In this document: one piece after another, positions 1 to 11,220 of the stretch
Layout: each line of letters begins with the position of its first letter
Position numbering within the stretch: position 1 is the first letter of the stretch
From: Peronospora farinosa
Taxonomy: Eukaryota; Oomycota; Peronosporomycetes; Peronosporales; Peronosporaceae
DNA: 64,000 bases
Direction: 5' to 3'
Assembly (NCBI GenBank): GCA_947646735.1
Contig: CANTFK010000417.1
Location: 34,486-98,485 of the forward strand
The notes under the pieces: generated by a model
What the model saw: the letters and a program-made list of their open reading frames with translations, nothing else
Databases searched by the model: none
Told to the model about the DNA's origin: nothing
Translations under genes and position numbers: made by a program

Positions 1-2278
1 CGATTTGCTGGTTGAACGCTACTACCAACTTCTTCGTTTCCCCTTGTGACGTGTTCTCCGTGACAATGTTCAGAATAATATTTTTGATGTCAAAAATCGG
101 CATTGACGCCAAATCATTCACCCATTGATCGAAGATAAGCTGGGGATTGAGTTTTACAATAAATGCCTTGGTCGCTGCTTTAAGCGCCTTGCCTTCCATG
201 TGTTGTTCCCACCCAACACCGAGAACGCTTTCAACTCGTGACAGTAGCATTTTCAGCTTGCGCTCGATTTGTTTCGCCCACATCACAGCACCGGCAATAG
301 GAGGAATGTCACGCAGTTTGCTGGTGCGTGACGCCTCTGAGTAGGCATAGTGAGCACGAAACTTTGCCTGTAGATTGCTCACGTCCTCTTTGACATTTTC
401 AATCAGCTGCATTTGAAATTGCTGAACTGCACTGCGAATACGAGGACGGAAGAACAGCGCGTTGTACTTGGAGAACACGCGGAACATCTCATCAGCATTT
501 GACGTAGCACTCAACCGGCTGGTAAGGCTGCTGATAATACGACCTTCGACGCGATCGATGCACAGATCGTAGGCCTTGCGCAAGTTCTTCCACGCAGTCA
601 CACCTTCGCCAGAAACATCAAGAGGATTGAGCGAGTTTAATTGCGAGTAGGCAGCATTAATTTCAGTAAATGCGTCGGTAAAGCCATCACCTCCGCGTGA
701 CACGTCGAGTTCAATAGAGTTGGGACCACCTAGCACTCTCCGAATCACATCACACAGCTTTTCGTGCTGCTCTCGGAACTCGTACAATTCGAGCAATCGC
801 TCTTCAATGGCGGCGTGCTCCATCTGTAGCTCAGAGAGCAATGGTAACTTTTCAATATTAATTGATCCACCTCGTCGTTTAAACAGCTCCTTCGTAAGAT
901 CATAGAGTGTAGCAACCTGGCGATGCCAATTCGTAAAAAGCTCCTTGCACGAAGAAATAAGCTGTTCGAACTGGTTAAAGGGGACTTGAATGAGGCTGTA
1001 CACGCGAAGCAAACTGAGAACCTGCTGAGTTAGGTCACTAGACATGACTTCCACTAAACGCAGGAGCCGCGACAGATTGTAAGAATCAGCCACACGTATT
1101 TTCTTCAAGTGGGTAAAGACAAGGGTTACCCCTTGGTTAAGCTGGTTGATATCCGTGGCGGACAGTATCGAGTTCATCGGAAACTCTTTCATCAGCGTCA
1201 TTACGCTGGATACGTACTGAATGGCTGGGCCAAGACCATGATCAGCACTAAATGTGACGGTGGCCAGATACCGCTTAGCTCGCTGTAGCACCGCAAGCGT
1301 AATTTCGACCTCTGGCGACTCAAGTTTCTTCTGGACAGCAAGCAGGGCACGATTTAGATCGCACCAAAAGTTAATCTCCTGCATTGTCGTTCCAGGAAGT
1401 GGTTCATGAATTAAACGTGTCACTTTCTGAATCTCTTTAATCCACTTGCTAACTCCTCCCTGAATCGTGTTTACAAAGACAACATCGTCCACTTTTTCCT
1501 CAAGGCCTAATGCTTCCACATCAATCGGCACCCCTTTCTCACGAACGAGATCGGCAGCTTGTTGAATCATGGAATGGAAGATAAAATTCACCTCGGGGAT
1601 CTCAATATTTTGCTGATACTGAAGCAATGCCAGCTCTAGCTCCTTCATCCTGCGTCGAATAGCAGGCAATCCTCTTGTGCCTTCACTCATAGTAGTCATC
1701 TCACTCTGTGGCTGGTGTACTTTAGAGTACTCATTAACCAATGGAGTGAGTGATTGATGGACATAATTGTACACAACAGAGAGCAGATTGCCGCGATCTT
1801 CGTCCTCTTCCTCTGTGTTTTCCCCACTGCTGTTGGTCGTATCCAAGCTCGTCTTGGAGCCAAGACCGAGTGTCATGACCTGTAGCTGATGATTGAATGT
1901 CTGATCTTTAGTCAATGGCGCACTGAAGCGTTTAATAAAGCAAACAACGTCATGTCCGCTCTTCTTACTGGGCGCGTACTCGATGCCCAAGTTTACACGC
2001 ACGCGATTGGTCGATCCGTCCATAGAATCGTCTTCATTACCACATACAGGAAAGCAGTGTACCTGCAACACACGCGTGGTTGAATCGGAGACAAATTGTG
2101 CCAGAGTGATGGTCGTTTCCGCACTGTCAAGACCCGCCTTAAAAGTGTCGACTGAGAGCGCCAAACCCTCGCCAAAGAACGGCATGCATGTAGCCAGGAG
2201 GTAGCGTTGAAAGTCAGCAACAGACAGCACGTCAGTTGCCGCGGCGGGCGCCGCTAATTCGTCTGCACTGCTTGCCAT
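1..2278 (-). CDS. DYNC1H1: Cytoplasmic dynein heavy chain, N-terminal part (runs off window)
   Basis: Reading the minus strand from an ATG at 2278 gives an uninterrupted frame of about 759 codons that leaves the window at position 1. It begins MASSADELAAP. The later part has the feel of the DHC_N1 tail region of cytoplasmic dynein 1, for example FFRPRIRSAVQ, VMWAKQIERKLK and GVGWEQHMEG, which resemble the segment of the family where 'WAKQI.R.L' and 'VLG.GWE.H.EG' recur. In the family this tail dimerises and binds intermediate and light intermediate chains; the AAA motor lies beyond the window. The protein drives minus-end-directed transport on microtubules in the cytoplasm. I see no intron in this part. 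The ATG at 2278 is the most upstream in-frame start and is followed by an Ala-rich leader. Cytoplasmic rather than axonemal dynein is a family-level judgement. Confidence 0.88.
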   Translation of the reverse strand, partial: MASSADELAAPAAATDVLSVADFQRYLLATCMPFFGEGLALSVDTFKAGLDSAETTITLAQFVSDSTTRVLQVHCFPVCGNEDDSMDGSTNRVRVNLGIEYAPSKKSGHDVVCFIKRFSAPLTKDQTFNHQLQVMTLGLGSKTSLDTTNSSGENTEEEDEDRGNLLSVVYNYVHQSLTPLVNEYSKVHQPQSEMTTMSEGTRGLPAIRRRMKELELALLQYQQNIEIPEVNFIFHSMIQQAADLVREKGVPIDVEALGLEEKVDDVVFVNTIQGGVSKWIKEIQKVTRLIHEPLPGTTMQEINFWCDLNRALLAVQKKLESPEVEITLAVLQRAKRYLATVTFSADHGLGPAIQYVSSVMTLMKEFPMNSILSATDINQLNQGVTLVFTHLKKIRVADSYNLSRLLRLVEVMSSDLTQQVLSLLRVYSLIQVPFNQFEQLISSCKELFTNWHRQVATLYDLTKELFKRRGGSINIEKLPLLSELQMEHAAIEERLLELYEFREQHEKLCDVIRRVLGGPNSIELDVSRGGDGFTDAFTEINAAYSQLNSLNPLDVSGEGVTAWKNLRKAYDLCIDRVEGRIISSLTSRLSATSNADEMFRVFSKYNALFFRPRIRSAVQQFQMQLIENVKEDVSNLQAKFRAHYAYSEASRTSKLRDIPPIAGAVMWAKQIERKLKMLLSRVESVLGVGWEQHMEGKALKAATKAFIVKLNPQLIFDQWVNDLASMPIFDIKNIILNIVTENTSQGETKKLVVAFNQQI

Positions 2279-2762
2279 GCACCAAGAGTGTTTGTCTTGC
2301 TCTTTGTTTGCGTGTCAATGTCACGATCTTCCTGAAGGGGAGCAGCTGGAAGAGGTTGTCCCAAGGTTGCACGAGTGTAGAATATAAGACATTTTGGTGA
2401 GGGATAATATCGCAATACTTGTTATACTGGATTGGATAAAGTTTGCACTTTTTGATACAAAGATACAGGATATCAAAAAATACCTACGATCATCGCATGT
2501 ACCGCTAGATTTGATATTTTTTTTAACTAACCATTATATAAAGTTCCTGTATCACGACGGGATTATGTCGTTTAAAGGGACCGTCGCAAAGCGCGGGAAA
2601 ATGCTGATGATGTTTTATAAACGTCGTGAGCGGAGAAAAGAGCAATCAGAAACTCGTATTTAGTTATATACGCTTCGTGATTACAGCGCTAAACAAATGC
2701 TGAAAGAAAGAGAGAGAAATAACTGCATAGCTGCCTGCTCAAACGACGATTCGTGATTGCCT
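2279..2762. other. Intergenic spacer between dynein and H2A.Z
   Basis: This AT-rich stretch has no coding sequence I can support. An 89-codon open frame at 2394-2663 (+) has no recognisable motif and atypical composition, so I treat it as chance. The spacer should hold the upstream region of the dynein gene and the 3' end of the H2A.Z transcript. Confidence 0.5.
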
Positions 2763-3304
2763 CTACAAAGGCATTCGCTTCTTGTTCTGCTTGTTAATGA
2801 GGTTCTTGTGAATGTGCGGAATGACACCACCACCAGCAATCGTGGCCTTTATCAACGTGTCTAACTCCTCATCTCCACGGATAGCAAGTTGCAAATGGCG
2901 TGGTGTAATACGCTTCACTTTGAGATCCTTGGAAGCATTGCCCGCTAGCTCCAGTACCTCAGCAGTCAGATACTCCATGATGGCGGCAGCGTACACGGCC
3001 GCAGTGGCGCCCACACGTTGATTGTTAGCTACGCGCTTCTTCAGGAAACGATGGATACGACCCACGGGAAACTACAAGAGAATAGAAAGACAAGTGAGCA
3101 AGCGGCTACGTGTTGGGTGTGCTGGTGTTTTAGTACCTGAAGACCAGCGCGTTGAGATCGCGACTGCGGCGCTCGCTTGGACGTCACTCCCTTGCCGCCT
3201 TTACCTCCTTTACCCCCTTTACCGATACCTGACTATAGAGAATTCGAAACACATTAGTCTTATCGTATAGTAATTGCAGTACATTACTATCCACTACGCA
3301 CCAT
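2763..3304 (-). CDS. H2AZ: Histone variant H2A.Z, three exons
   Basis: The spliced product is 135 residues: an exon carrying only the ATG (3304-3302), exon 2 (3232-3137) and exon 3 (3071-2763). Introns are GTGCGT...TATAG and GTACTA...TTGTAG. The protein starts with a Gly/Lys tail ([13 protein letters not shown]), then [17 protein letters not shown], the invariant start of the H2A histone fold, then [20 protein letters not shown], and ends with [11 protein letters not shown]. The GGGVIPHIH docking region and the absence of a C-terminal SQE motif favour H2A.Z over canonical H2A or H2A.X. H2A.Z replaces H2A in nucleosomes near promoters. The gene is divergent from the kelch-BTB gene, with about 185 bases between the two starts. 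The reading frame closes exactly over both junctions, which supports the unusual one-codon first exon. Confidence 0.93.
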
Positions 3305-3489
3305 AATTGCTTAATCTGCTATGATTTCGAAAAGGCTTTGACCCTAAAGTAAAGGATTTTTTCCAATCACATGACGAGATATACAAACGCCAAATATAAT
3401 GTGTGATTTGAACAAAATAATATAAAGTTTAAGAGTATAGTTTTTATCTGACGATAAGTACTATTTATCAGATCGTGATCTGTGTCGCG
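3305..3489. promoter_or_regulatory. Shared divergent promoter region, H2A.Z and kelch-BTB
   Basis: A 185-base AT-rich interval separates the ATGs of two divergently transcribed genes, so it must carry both start regions or share a bidirectional promoter. I see no clear initiator element that I would name. The inference rests on geometry only. Confidence 0.45.
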
Positions 3490-5818
3490 ATGCCGTCCAG
3501 CTCACGCTCATGGATTGCAGTCCCATGTGAGAACCCATCAGCAGCACCTTGTCATCGTTCACTACACGTTTGTGCCGTCCGCAAAGACTCGCTGTACGTC
3601 TTTGGAGGTGAGTCATAAAGATTAATTTTTCCAGTATCAGGAATCAGTCTTTTTGTACAATTTGGCAATATCAATCTGCTGGCTGAAATACTCTTGCTTT
3701 CACTATACAACTAACTAAAGCATTGTATTATGCCATTGTTTTTTTATTGGACTGTCTGTCTGTATGGACACAGGCTATGACGGATCGAGCCGAATCAATG
3801 ACTTTTATGAATTTAATTTTAATCGTAAACTTTGGTCCGTAGTCTTGGCCATTGGCTCTGCTCCAAGTCCACGGGATCGTCACGTTGCAGTGGTCTATAA
3901 GGACTCGCTTTACGTGTTTGCAGGCTTTGACGGTAGTTCGCGTGTCAATGACTTTGTCGAGTACAATTTCTGTACGTTTTAAAAGACAGATTTACTTGCG
4001 AATGTCTACTGACAATTGTATTGCCATTGTGCATACAGTAACGCAGAGGTGGAGCAATGTTGTTGTGAATGCGGGACTGCCACCGACGGCTCGACACAGT
4101 CATGCTGCTGTGGTGTATGGTTAGTTTTGCAGCCTTTTTTTCACTGACAAGTGTTGTGAATTGATTGTAAATGTGTGCTATGCGGTGGATTTTGTTGGGT
4201 TTTAATTGATCAGATAAGTCTATGTACTGTTTTGGAGGATATGATGGTAGCTACAGAAATGATTTTCATGAGTTCAACTTTGGTACGTTCGGCTATTATC
4301 CATTGTTGATGCTATGGAAAATAACGGTTTGTCAACTACAAGCTAATTTTTTTGACTTTTTTCTCTTCTCATTTGTCATAGAATCTAAGACGTGGGCACT
4401 AGTGACAGCAACCGGACGTGTACCTAGACCTCGGTGAGCTTGACCGGAATCGTTTTGACGAAGAATCTAGACTAACGGCGGTGAGCTGTTGCTCCGCCAG
4501 GTATCGGTCATCATTGGTGGTACATAAGCACACGTGCGTACTATTTGGCGGCCACGATGGATCTCGCCACCTTAACGATGTTCACGTGTATGACTTCGGT
4601 ACGGGTATCAGAGAACCTGTATGTTGTTCACTCTTTGTCGCTAACATATGATATTGAACGAAATCTGAATGTTAGATACGCATGTCTGGTCGTTGCTTGC
4701 AACGGAGGGGATGGCCCCTATTGCTCGCGATAGCCATGTTGCTGTCATTCACTCCAATTCCATGTATATATTCGGCGGCAGTACGGGCACTGCGGTGAAC
4801 GATTTCTATAAGCTGAATCTGGGCAAGTGGTCGATATTTGTATCGGCTTTTGATGATATTGCTAACTTGTTGCGTTTGCTTATGCTGGGCTTAAGAGTCG
4901 AATACTTGGCAACCAATGCAGTTCAACGGTCAGCCACCGGGACAGCGGTTCTGCCACGTTGGTACTGTTTACGATTCCAGCCTTATCATCTTCGGCGGCT
5001 ATGATGGAAGTAGTCGGCTGAACGACTTTAAGCAATTCCGTTTTGGCGAGGAAAAGCTTCAGCTTGATATTCCTGAGAGCACACTAATCAGTGATCTAAG
5101 GTTGCTGGTAAATAACGACATTATGAGTGATGTGACGTTTATCGGTACATATCAGCGAGGTGGATGTTCTTTTGGCAAGGGTATCTCGTCAAAACTGACT
5201 ACGCCAATTTGTTGTTTATTGTGATTGAATAGTGGAAGGAATTCCTGTTTACGGACACAAGATTCTGTGCATTCGTTGCAGCTACTTTAACGCGATGCTT
5301 ACGGGAGAGGTATATGCGGATGCTGGCAAAATAAAGGTGAAGTAGATAACTAATGAAGTATGTCGCTGTAGATGCTGGAAAGCCGTGCTCGAGAGATTCA
5401 AATCACCGACGTGCGTCGGCCGATCTTCATATCGTTGATGGAGTATTTGTACACAGATTATATAGATGTCGCTGTAGACATTGCGATGGAGCTGTTTGTT
5501 ACTGCGGATCGGGTACTCATGCGCATCAAATGAATCGAGTAATCCGGCACATGCTAACATGCTTGTCTGTGATAATGTGAAAAGTATGGCGTTGAGCGGT
5601 TAAAGCGCATTTGCGAAAGTAAAATGCTCGGATCGTTGTGCGTTGAGAACGCTGCAAGCATTTTGCATGCTGCCGACTTACACAACGCAACAGTGCTGCG
5701 AGACCAGTGTGTCACCTACATGCTGCACAACTTTGATGCAGTGACGAAGACCGATGCTTTTGAAGAAATGGGCCGAACCAACGTTGAGTTGGTTTTTGAA
5801 CTTTTGAAGCGGCGTTAG
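3490..5818 (+). CDS. Kelch-repeat and BTB/POZ protein (LZTR1-like), 11 exons
   Basis: Splicing gives 487 residues from exons 3490-3607, 3774-3971, 4039-4119, 4214-4282, 4382-4433, 4501-4598, 4676-4822, 4896-5144, 5233-5309, 5372-5512 and 5585-5818; the frame closes across all ten junctions. The N-terminal two thirds are kelch repeats with GG or G-F doublets followed by YDGS and later W (FGGYDGSSRINDFYEF, FAGFDGSSRVNDF, FGGYDGSYRNDF, FGGHDGSRHLNDV, FGGYDGSSRLNDF). These should form a beta-propeller. The C-terminal third is a BTB/POZ domain (NNDIMSDVTFI, VYGHKILCIRCSYFNAMLTGE, MEYLYTDYIDV) with a BACK-like tail (LCVENAASILHAADLHNA). Such proteins act as substrate adaptors for Cullin-3 ubiquitin ligases or as scaffolds. 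Intron 7 appears to be GC-AG (GCAAGT donor at 4823). The exact orthologue is uncertain. Confidence 0.88.
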
Positions 5819-5928
5819 CACGGAACAATCAGAGACAATCAAAGACAGCGACAAGAGTCTTTTAGTTTGGCAAGCTCTTGGCTAAAGTTGGTAGAATATT
5901 TGACTTGCATTCTAAATCCCCAGTTCCC

Positions 5929-7678
5929 TCATCGACCAAGAGGATGAACGCGAATAGTTCGGTAGTGGTTCTCAACGACGTTGACCTTGTCGCCAATGGA
6001 GGTACTGTGGACTTGTGTTCCTTTACTTATTTCAACTCCCATTCCAAGCTCAGCCAATGTTCGTCGCACAAGCGGTTCCTGCTCTTTCCAGATAAGTAGT
6101 TCCCGCGATGCACATGTCCCAGGATCTGCCAGCATAATGGATTTCGACATGGACTTCAGTCGCTCTACAAGCGGTCGTTCCCATACATCTATGGCGTGGG
6201 CGAGGAAGCGATCAACATGCAGGCGTGGGAATGGGATAGCACCAGGTGCACGCTCTGTCGCAGGATTAATGCCGTGGAAGTCTGAGCCACCCATCTAAAA
6301 ACAAACAACAAATAGCACAAACGTTAGTTTATGCTGGTAGCATAGTGCCTATTCAGGGTCATGACGTACCCTCAGCAAGCCAGATTCCTTCGCCAAAGCG
6401 CCATACATGTCAATTTTATTCACATCATGATAAACTTCAATGCCCTATGTAGTCATATAACAAAACACCATCAATTGCCACGTTTGTGATCTTGAAGTAG
6501 CATCGTGATCACAGCGTACGTGAATGCCGAGCTTAGCCAACTTTGGAACTAGCGTCATCGGATCCTGTTGCGAGCGATTACACCACATTAGAATCCCTTA
6601 ATTAATCATCCGATTGTGGCAATTCCTACCTTGCAGCACCAGGGATGAGCGAGAACAGAGATTCCACCAGCACTAGCAATAAGCTTAATAGCTTCTTCAG
6701 GTGGAAAATGCGCACCCTAGTTACACATCCAGGCAAAAGCATTAATAGTGATCCAAATAACATTGCACAAAAAGATTAGAACTTCAAGTACCTCGACGTA
6801 TGCAGGACCATCGTTATGCAGATATCGAGCAAATGCCTGACGGAAATCAACAACATGACCTGCTTCTACAAGGGCTTCAGCCACGTGTGGTCTGCCTGGT
6901 GCTGCTTCTCCAGCAATTTCCAACACTCGTTCCCATTCAAGTTTAATGCCCATCGTCTCCTACACTCAAATAAAAAATGTCGATGATTTATTTTCTCGCG
7001 GTAACAATTCCACCATCACATCTCACCAGCTTCTTGAGCATTCCCTTGCCACGTTTGTGTCGTGCTGTGCGGATCTTTAGCAACTGCTTATCCAGCTCAG
7101 CACTGTTCGATCCTGGATAAAAGTAGCCTAAAATATGGAGATTCTCGCCACCTTTGACTTCGGCACTGATTTCGACACCTGGAAACACCAATACGCCCAG
7201 CTTTTGCGCTGCAGCAATAGCCTCACTCACACCGGCCATTGTGTCATGATCCGTAATTGACATGTACATCACACCATTCGTCGCAGCCTTGGCAATTACT
7301 TCACTAGGCTTGAATTTCCCATCACTGCATACACTACAACATACCACAGACAGCATTCCAGTGTGGACCACACCACCATTTTTCAGCTCCCAATAACTTG
7401 CAAACCATCTGTTTCATGTCGCACCTATGCAAATGAAAGTCGCCACATGCTGCATCCCCTGCATTAGGAACCGCGTCATTGTGATCATTGGATGGGAACA
7501 TGGCGTCACTCAGAGCTTCAAATGTTGTTGTATCAAGTACTGGGCTTGTAGAATCAGCAAGTGAACACTTACGACTGAAATTTGCCTGTAAATTCACAGG
7601 CTTGCGTCTCCCACTTTTCTTGACCTTTTTCTTTTTCCGATGACTGCTTGACGACGCAGTCACCATTGCAGAATGCAT
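5929..7678 (-). CDS. PHP-domain metal-dependent phosphoesterase, 7 exons
   Basis: The spliced product is 433 residues from exons 7678-7425, 7333-7027, 6959-6792, 6716-6630, 6564-6520, 6444-6370 and 6294-5929, all GT-AG and in frame. All PHP metal ligands can be seen: GDFHLHSVCSDG (His82, His84, Asp89), SITDHDT (residues 110-116), GVEIS (Glu139), LAHPW (His267) and GSDFHG (Asp317, His319). This set matches the YciV/TrpH branch of PHP proteins, known as 3',5'-nucleoside bisphosphate phosphatase or 5'-3' exoribonuclease AM, so hydrolysis of a nucleotide or RNA phosphoester is likely. The first ~75 residues are a Lys/Arg-rich extension (HRKKKKVKKSGRRK) not typical of bacterial members, which could target the nucleus or bind RNA. 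The 3' end lies about 110 bases from that of the convergent kelch-BTB gene. Confidence 0.88.
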
Positions 7679-7849
7679 GTCACCCAGTAATTATGACATA
7701 TCTATTATTACAGGTCCATCAATTAAATATGTCATACATATTCAATTAGAAAGGTCACTCTCCTGTCAAAAATACAAGAGTGATGGTCGTTGGTTGCGAG
7801 CCACCGCATTATAAAGCCACTTTAGATCAATCCGACCAAAGGACGGACC

Positions 7850-10313
7850 ATGTTGCGCTCGAGTCTGCGTCATGCCGCGCAGTCTCATCGACTGCTGCGT
7901 TTCACAGGGAGAAATGCGTCTCCTCATGCTCAAGCTCTTACTCGTATCGCTCCTTTTCACAACGATCTCTCCCGCTTCTCGTCACCTCATCAGACATCGT
8001 CTTCTTTGACGCTTCCATTGCTTTCGCAGTACTCATTACTGCAGTACAAGACTCAATTGCGTGGATTTGCTTCGTTACCGACAAAGTCATCGACATGTTC
8101 AACAAATGCATCTCCTACACCTGCTGAAGCAGCTGCGCTCAAGAAGAAAATTGCGGCTGCACGACGTCGTCGCAGTAAAATTCGCGTTCAGGAAGAAATG
8201 CTCGAGTCTGCACTGGAAAAAGGCGGCGAACGACGAATGATTCGGGTCCAAGATGTGGAGAAGGAACTGCCAAAGATGCCGGAACGTGCAGTCTCGCTGC
8301 TTAAACGCACACCGCAGCTGACGATGAAGGGAATTAAAGCTTTGGCTCATGCATTACAAGTTCTAGTGACGGACCCAGCAGCAGTCAAAGTGTGGCTTAT
8401 TAAGATGAAGAGTAAAGTAAAACATGAGCTGGATCATTACTGGCTCGGAACAAAACTGCTGTATGCAGACGTGTCGACGTCGACGCGTATCTTGCGTCGT
8501 CTATTGAAAGGCAATGCACTATCACGTCGTGAACGCAAGCAACTGCAACGTACAGTGGCAGATTTACTCCGTCTTGTGCCGTTCGCATTTTTCGTGGTCG
8601 TGCCGTTTATGGAATTATTGCTTCCTGTGGCATTGAAAATGTTTCCTAACATGCTGCCGAGCACGTACAAAGACTCGTTCCAGCGTGAAGAAGACATGAA
8701 ACGTCAATTGCAGCTACGTGTGGCACTGGCTGGTTTTTTGCAGGATACGGTGAAGGAGATCATGCAGGACACACGCGATACGGAAGGTGTATCCGAGGAA
8801 CGCAAAGCTACTGCGAGTGAGGTCATGAATTTCGTGGAACGTGCGCAGCGTGGTGAGCCTTTGACATCGGAAGAAACACTTCAGGTCGCAAAGTTGTTTA
8901 ATGATGAATTAATGTTGGACAACATCTCGAGACCGCAGCTTGTGGGTATGTGCCGGTTTATGGGTGTACAGCCGTACGGTAATGACAACCTACTACGTTT
9001 TCAGCTGCGTAACCGTATTCGTCAGCTGAAAAAGGACGACCAGGACATTATTTGGGAAGGTCTCGACTCGCTTGACAAGGAGGAGCTGCAAATGGCCTGT
9101 ATGGAGCGCGGCATGCGCGCGACGGGACTGACCAAGGCTGGCTACGTTCGTCAAATGCGCCAGTGGCTTGACCTGTCTATAAATAAGAACGTGCCGGCGT
9201 CACTGCTCATCATGTCACGGGCGCTGAACATTACTGCTACAGACAACTTGGAAGAGGCGCTTGCTACTTCAATGTCATCCATGGATGAGGAGGTGGTGAC
9301 TGAAGTGGCTTTGGCGGCAAATGCGTCCAAGGAGGGAGAAACGGCTGATATGCGTAAGCTGAAGCTCGACAGTATTCGGTATCAGAATGAGATGATTGCG
9401 GACGAAGAGAAGTTCCGTGATGAGGCTCAGAAGAAGGATAGCGAGGCTCAGAAACAGGCTGAGAGCGAGACTGCTGCAACTCAGGCTGCCGCTGACAAAC
9501 AGACTGATGTAGAGCAAGTGATAACTGATGTAATTATGGAGAGGGCTCATGCCCAACCGGCTCCAACAGCTTCGGCTTTCTCTGAGACCAAGTTTGACGA
9601 GGAAACACCAATGGTGCCCAAGAGTATCGAGAATATCGTGAGTTTAGAGGAGCTAAGTGCTCTTGAGTCGCTTGCGTTTAAGTCGCTGGTAGAGAAAGAG
9701 CGTCAAACAGTGAGCCAGCTGAAGCAGACGAAGCATGATATGGACGTTGAGGGGCTGTTGGCGGCTGGCCGTATTGGTGCGCAGGCTACGGAGAACAGAA
9801 CCGCTGGCCGCATGATGAAAAAGCTTGAGTCCATGCTGTCCAACCTCGAGGTGGAAATTGAGGAGGTTGACCGTCACGTTGGTGACCGTTTGAATATTCT
9901 TGATCGCGATAGCGATGGTGTGCTGTCAGCCGAGGAGCTGCGTGATGCTGTTATGACGATCCTGCGCAAGGCCAATATTCAGGAGGATGTGGAATGGGTC
10001 ATTTCGCAGATTGATGAAGATAATGACGGCAAAAGTACGTTACTTGCAGCTGAAAGGAGTGTAGTTTGTTTGACATTATCAGTTTTAAACTAACATTTAT
10101 CGTCCTTGATGTCTCATAGTCGCTCTGGAGGAGCTGGTTGCCTGGATTGCAAAGTGTCGCGAAAGTCTAGAAGCTACGGGCCGCATTGCTTTGCAGGAAC
10201 CGACGGACGCAAGCTCCGAAGCCGCTGCTGCAGCAGAAGCCGAGAAGGTAAAGGCAGATAAGGCAGGGAAGGCGAAGGTCAAACGGGCGAACAGCCGTAA
10301 GAAGAAGGACTAG
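7850..10313 (+). CDS. LETM1: LETM1 family mitochondrial inner-membrane protein
   Basis: Two exons (7850-10034 and 10120-10313; donor GTACGT, acceptor CATAG) encode 792 residues. The N-terminus (MLRSSLRHAAQSHRLLRFTG) is Arg/Ser-rich without acidic residues, as expected for a mitochondrial presequence. Next comes the LETM1 region: LLKRTPQLTMKGIKAL, then HYWLGTKLLYADVSTSTRIL, a membrane segment near residues 238-262 (LRLVPFAFFVVVPFMELLLP) and the ribosome-binding-like domain (QLVGMCRFMGVQPYGNDNLL). The C-terminal half is coiled coil (Lys/Glu/Gln-rich), then an EF-hand-like pair with DRDSDGVLSAEE and DEDNDGK; the intron cuts the second loop. A Lys-rich tail ends the protein. LETM1 proteins mediate K+/H+ or Ca2+/H+ exchange across the inner membrane and support mitochondrial translation. 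Length fits the family. Confidence 0.93.
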
Positions 10314-11220
10314 GGGCACATATGCTATCTGGAAACTGATGCGTGTCTTGAGATATCGCAATCCGAGATAGAAATCAAATATTGAATATGCAGCGTGATT
10401 GCGACTAAGTCGATGACTGCCAAGTAAACACTGCGAAGAGTAATGTACTTTGAATTGTGCTTCGCTCAAGGAGCGCTCACGAAGCATGGTGCAGCCTTTA
10501 AGAATGGTATAGGAAATGTAGCAGAATGAGGTACTTCGTTGGCGCAGTAAGCAACTTTCTTTCATGAAACAAACTACATGTGACCGCCGTGCGTCGAGTT
10601 CTTCTTGTCACCTTCAGCTTGTCTTTGACCTCGTGCACCACCTGCTTCATGCGTTCCACAAATAAAAGCGACGATAACAACGAATTGGACATCGACTCGG
10701 CGCGTAATATGATGGATGTGTAGTCATCAAGTCCATGGACACCCTCAATACAACAGCTCGTAACTATGACGAGAAGAATTATGTGTTTTGCACTCGCCTA
10801 TGAACTGCGTGCTCAACATCATCTCTTTTCATTGGTTTAAGGCTCCATCTTTTGCAGCGTCAATGAGCGGGAATCAAATATGTGCCGTGAAGTTTGATTG
10901 AAGGACAGTAAGATTACCATTGTTTAGACTACATTTCGGTCACGACAAAGTTGTGCTGGAAAACAATGAAATGACAACTCAACTCAACTCAACTAATCAG
11001 AGAAAAAGTTATTGGAAAAACAGAGACTCTACATCTGAAACACCTCGTTATGCTGTCCTTCATTTCCAACAACATCACCACGTTGGATATAAACCCAAAC
11101 TTCAATTTCCAGCACGTGACTTGTAAGTCGTCCAGCATTTTTCTTCAGCTTCTTGCTCAAAGCGTGCACGTCACACGTTTCGTAATGACTCTTCGTCAAA
11201 AAACTCGTATGACGTCCTTC
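10314..11220. other. Intergenic region with a rearranged gene fragment
   Basis: No intact gene is visible. Apart from the rearranged family fragment at about 10576-10775, annotated separately, I see only AT-rich sequence and short chance frames. Confidence 0.5.
10576..10775. pseudogene. Fold-back remnant of the His-rich helical family gene
   Basis: Bases 10576-10680 match, on the minus strand, the 3' coding end of the family gene at 18794-19591 (the part encoding FVERVKEVVHEVKDKLKG). Bases 10681-10775 match, on the plus strand, its middle part (the region encoding DSARNMMDV and TTARNYDEKN). The two halves are therefore joined head-on in opposite orientations, through a short shared AACGAATT-like junction. 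Substitutions and a stop codon show it is dead. It lies about 5 kb from the nearest other family member. Confidence 0.7.

Noticed and set aside
2394..2663. 89-codon gene (+) between dynein and H2A.Z
   Set aside because: AT-driven frame without motif or context, in a region expected to be promoter and 3' UTR.
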